Below, piece by piece: positions 63,108 to 64,000 of a DNA stretch of 64,000 nt (position 1 is its first letter; each line of letters begins with the position of its first letter). Below the pieces are notes generated by a model. It was not told where the DNA came from, searched no databases, and worked only from the letters and a program-made list of their open reading frames with translations. Source of the DNA: Empedobacter falsenii (GTDB taxonomy: Bacteria; Bacteroidota; Bacteroidia; Flavobacteriales; Weeksellaceae); assembly GCF_013488205.1 (NCBI RefSeq), contig NZ_CP040908.1, positions 3,474,001 through 3,538,000 of the forward strand. Reading direction: 5' to 3'. A program made the position numbers and the translations under genes.

Positions 63108-63129
63108 TTCTCTCTTAATTTAAGATATT

Positions 63130-63180
63130 AATCAGGGATAGATTTTTCCATTTTTTGGAGTCTCTATTCCTGATTTTTTT
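63130..63180 (+). terminator. Rho-independent terminator of the OmpA-family gene
   Basis: Arms ATCAGGGATAGA (63131-63142) and TCTATTCCTGAT (63163-63174, with one G-U pair) enclose an inner TCCA/TGGA stem, and seven T residues follow. Confidence 0.8.
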
Positions 63181-63213
63181 ATTATCTTTATCACCACTTA
63201 AATTACTAAAATA

Positions 63214-64000
63214 TTGAATCCTTTTAACCAACACTTTAATGCTCCTAGATGGGTAGTATTAGTGCTAGACATACTTATAGTTTTCTTTAGCTATGTAATA
63301 ACCAATTTTATACTTAATAGTTTTCTAAATTCTTTTAGTTTAGAAAAATTATTATTTAAATTACCATTTGTTGTAGCAGCATATACTCTATGTTTCCTAT
63401 ACTTCAAAACATATAAGGGAATTGTAAAAAAAACGGGGTTAAAAGATGCTGAAAATGTTTTTGTTTCAAATACAACAGCTTTTCTGATTCTTTTCTTCAT
63501 CTCTTTTATCTATAGACAATTCATTGAATCTAATCTTTCGGAGAACACTCCTGTTTCATATGTTTTCAGAATGTCTTACTCTGTTATCTTTGTCCATTTA
63601 TTTATTTCAACAGTAATAATGGTTATTGCCAGATTATATTATAAATGGATTTACGATTATTTTTTTTCTAAAAATAAAGCTCAACAAAAAACATTGATTT
63701 ACGGAGCTGGAGATTCAGGATTAATCACTCGAGATATTTTACAAAACGATACTCAATTTAACTATAAAGTAGTAGGTTTTATTGATGACAAACCTTCTAA
63801 AATTGGAACGTTTATCGATGGCGCTAAAATTTATTCTATAAATGATGTTGATGATAAATTCATTGAACGAAATGATATTTCAGAAATCATTATTTCTATT
63901 CAAAATATTAAAACTAATGAGTTATTAAACCTTTCTAAATCTTTAGAAGATTTAAATGTTAATATTAAAATAATTCCTCCTATTTCTAATTGGATTGATG
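63214..64000 (+). CDS. polysaccharide biosynthesis protein, CapD/FlaA1-type NDP-sugar dehydratase/epimerase (3' partial)
   Basis: The frame is open from TTG at 63214 to the end of the window (262 codons), with an in-frame stop just before it and no ATG until about 63570. The TTG start keeps the full N-terminus NPFNQHFNAPRWVVLVLDIL. Four hydrophobic segments lie at about residues 13-36, 50-66, 85-103 and 118-140. A Rossmann-like segment TLIYGAGDSG follows, then KVVGFIDDKPSKIG. This is the N-terminal half of membrane-bound sugar-nucleotide 4,6-dehydratases for surface polysaccharides (WbpM/PglF/CapD type). The catalytic domain lies beyond the window. Confidence 0.85.
   Translation, partial: MNPFNQHFNAPRWVVLVLDILIVFFSYVITNFILNSFLNSFSLEKLLFKLPFVVAAYTLCFLYFKTYKGIVKKTGLKDAENVFVSNTTAFLILFFISFIYRQFIESNLSENTPVSYVFRMSYSVIFVHLFISTVIMVIARLYYKWIYDYFFSKNKAQQKTLIYGAGDSGLITRDILQNDTQFNYKVVGFIDDKPSKIGTFIDGAKIYSINDVDDKFIERNDISEIIISIQNIKTNELLNLSKSLEDLNVNIKIIPPISNWID

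Noticed and set aside
1-64000. tRNA, rRNA, CRISPR, insertion sequences, prophage or integrative element
   Set aside because: I found no convincing T-loop and acceptor patterns, regular spaced repeats, transposase or integrase frames, or attachment-site repeats.

Overview
The window is chromosomal DNA from a low-GC member of the Bacteroidota, most likely a Flavobacteriales species of the Weeksellaceae type (Empedobacter/Weeksella/Chryseobacterium relatives). This rests on the AT-rich sequence, repeated matches to the Bacteroidota sigma-A promoter (TTG, 17-23 nt, TAnnTTTG), weak Shine-Dalgarno signals, a short NuoG, an HMG-CoA reductase of the mevalonate pathway, an ECF sigma/anti-sigma/outer-membrane-protein trio, and peptide-oriented metabolism. 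The genus is an inference. I found no tRNA, rRNA, CRISPR array, insertion sequence or prophage.

Layout. 1-8.3 kb: a 5'-truncated ComEC, a secreted thioredoxin, two tandem POT peptide transporters and a DPP-IV peptidase, which together suggest growth on peptides. 8.4-11.5 kb: HMG-CoA reductase, a pyrimidine-dimer glycosylase family gene, a YkgJ cysteine-cluster gene and small membrane proteins. 11.7-17.4 kb: outer membrane protein, anti-sigma-like protein and ECF sigma factor, then coaX, an M1 metallopeptidase and a secreted orphan. 17.5-30.5 kb: a complete 14-gene nuo operon (nuoA to nuoN, reading leftward) for respiratory complex I. 30.7-34.0 kb: mfd. 34.1-41.5 kb: a rightward branched-chain amino acid operon, ilvD-ilvB-ilvN-ilvC, followed by ilvA. 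41.6-46.6 kb: a convergent leftward threonine operon, thrA-thrB-thrC. 46.6-54 kb: a lipoprotein, a DUF2797 protein, a GH3-family protein, and a giant secreted triple-repeat protein with a small secreted partner. 54-61.7 kb: ppc, ruvC, a glutaminyl cyclotransferase, an orphan, a hemerythrin/Rrf2 pair, rplY (L25/Ctc) and prs. 61.8 kb to the end: an OmpA-family protein and the 5' part of a polysaccharide-biosynthesis NDP-sugar dehydratase/epimerase gene.

The most striking signals are regulatory RNAs in short intergenic regions. Two complete classical attenuators lie in tandem upstream of ilvD. Each has a leader peptide packed with Ile, Leu and Val codons, an antiterminator arm inside the end of the leader ORF, and a GC-rich terminator with a U-tract. 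A third attenuator, with a Thr/Ile-rich leader peptide, precedes thrA. The two operons converge and are linked metabolically, because ThrABC makes threonine and IlvA consumes it to start isoleucine synthesis. A 170-nt, almost fully base-paired cloverleaf element separates ilvC from ilvA. The Rrf2 regulator and the neighbouring hemerythrin gene share an 18-bp upstream motif that overlaps the Rrf2 promoter, which suggests a nitric-oxide or iron-sulfur responsive circuit.
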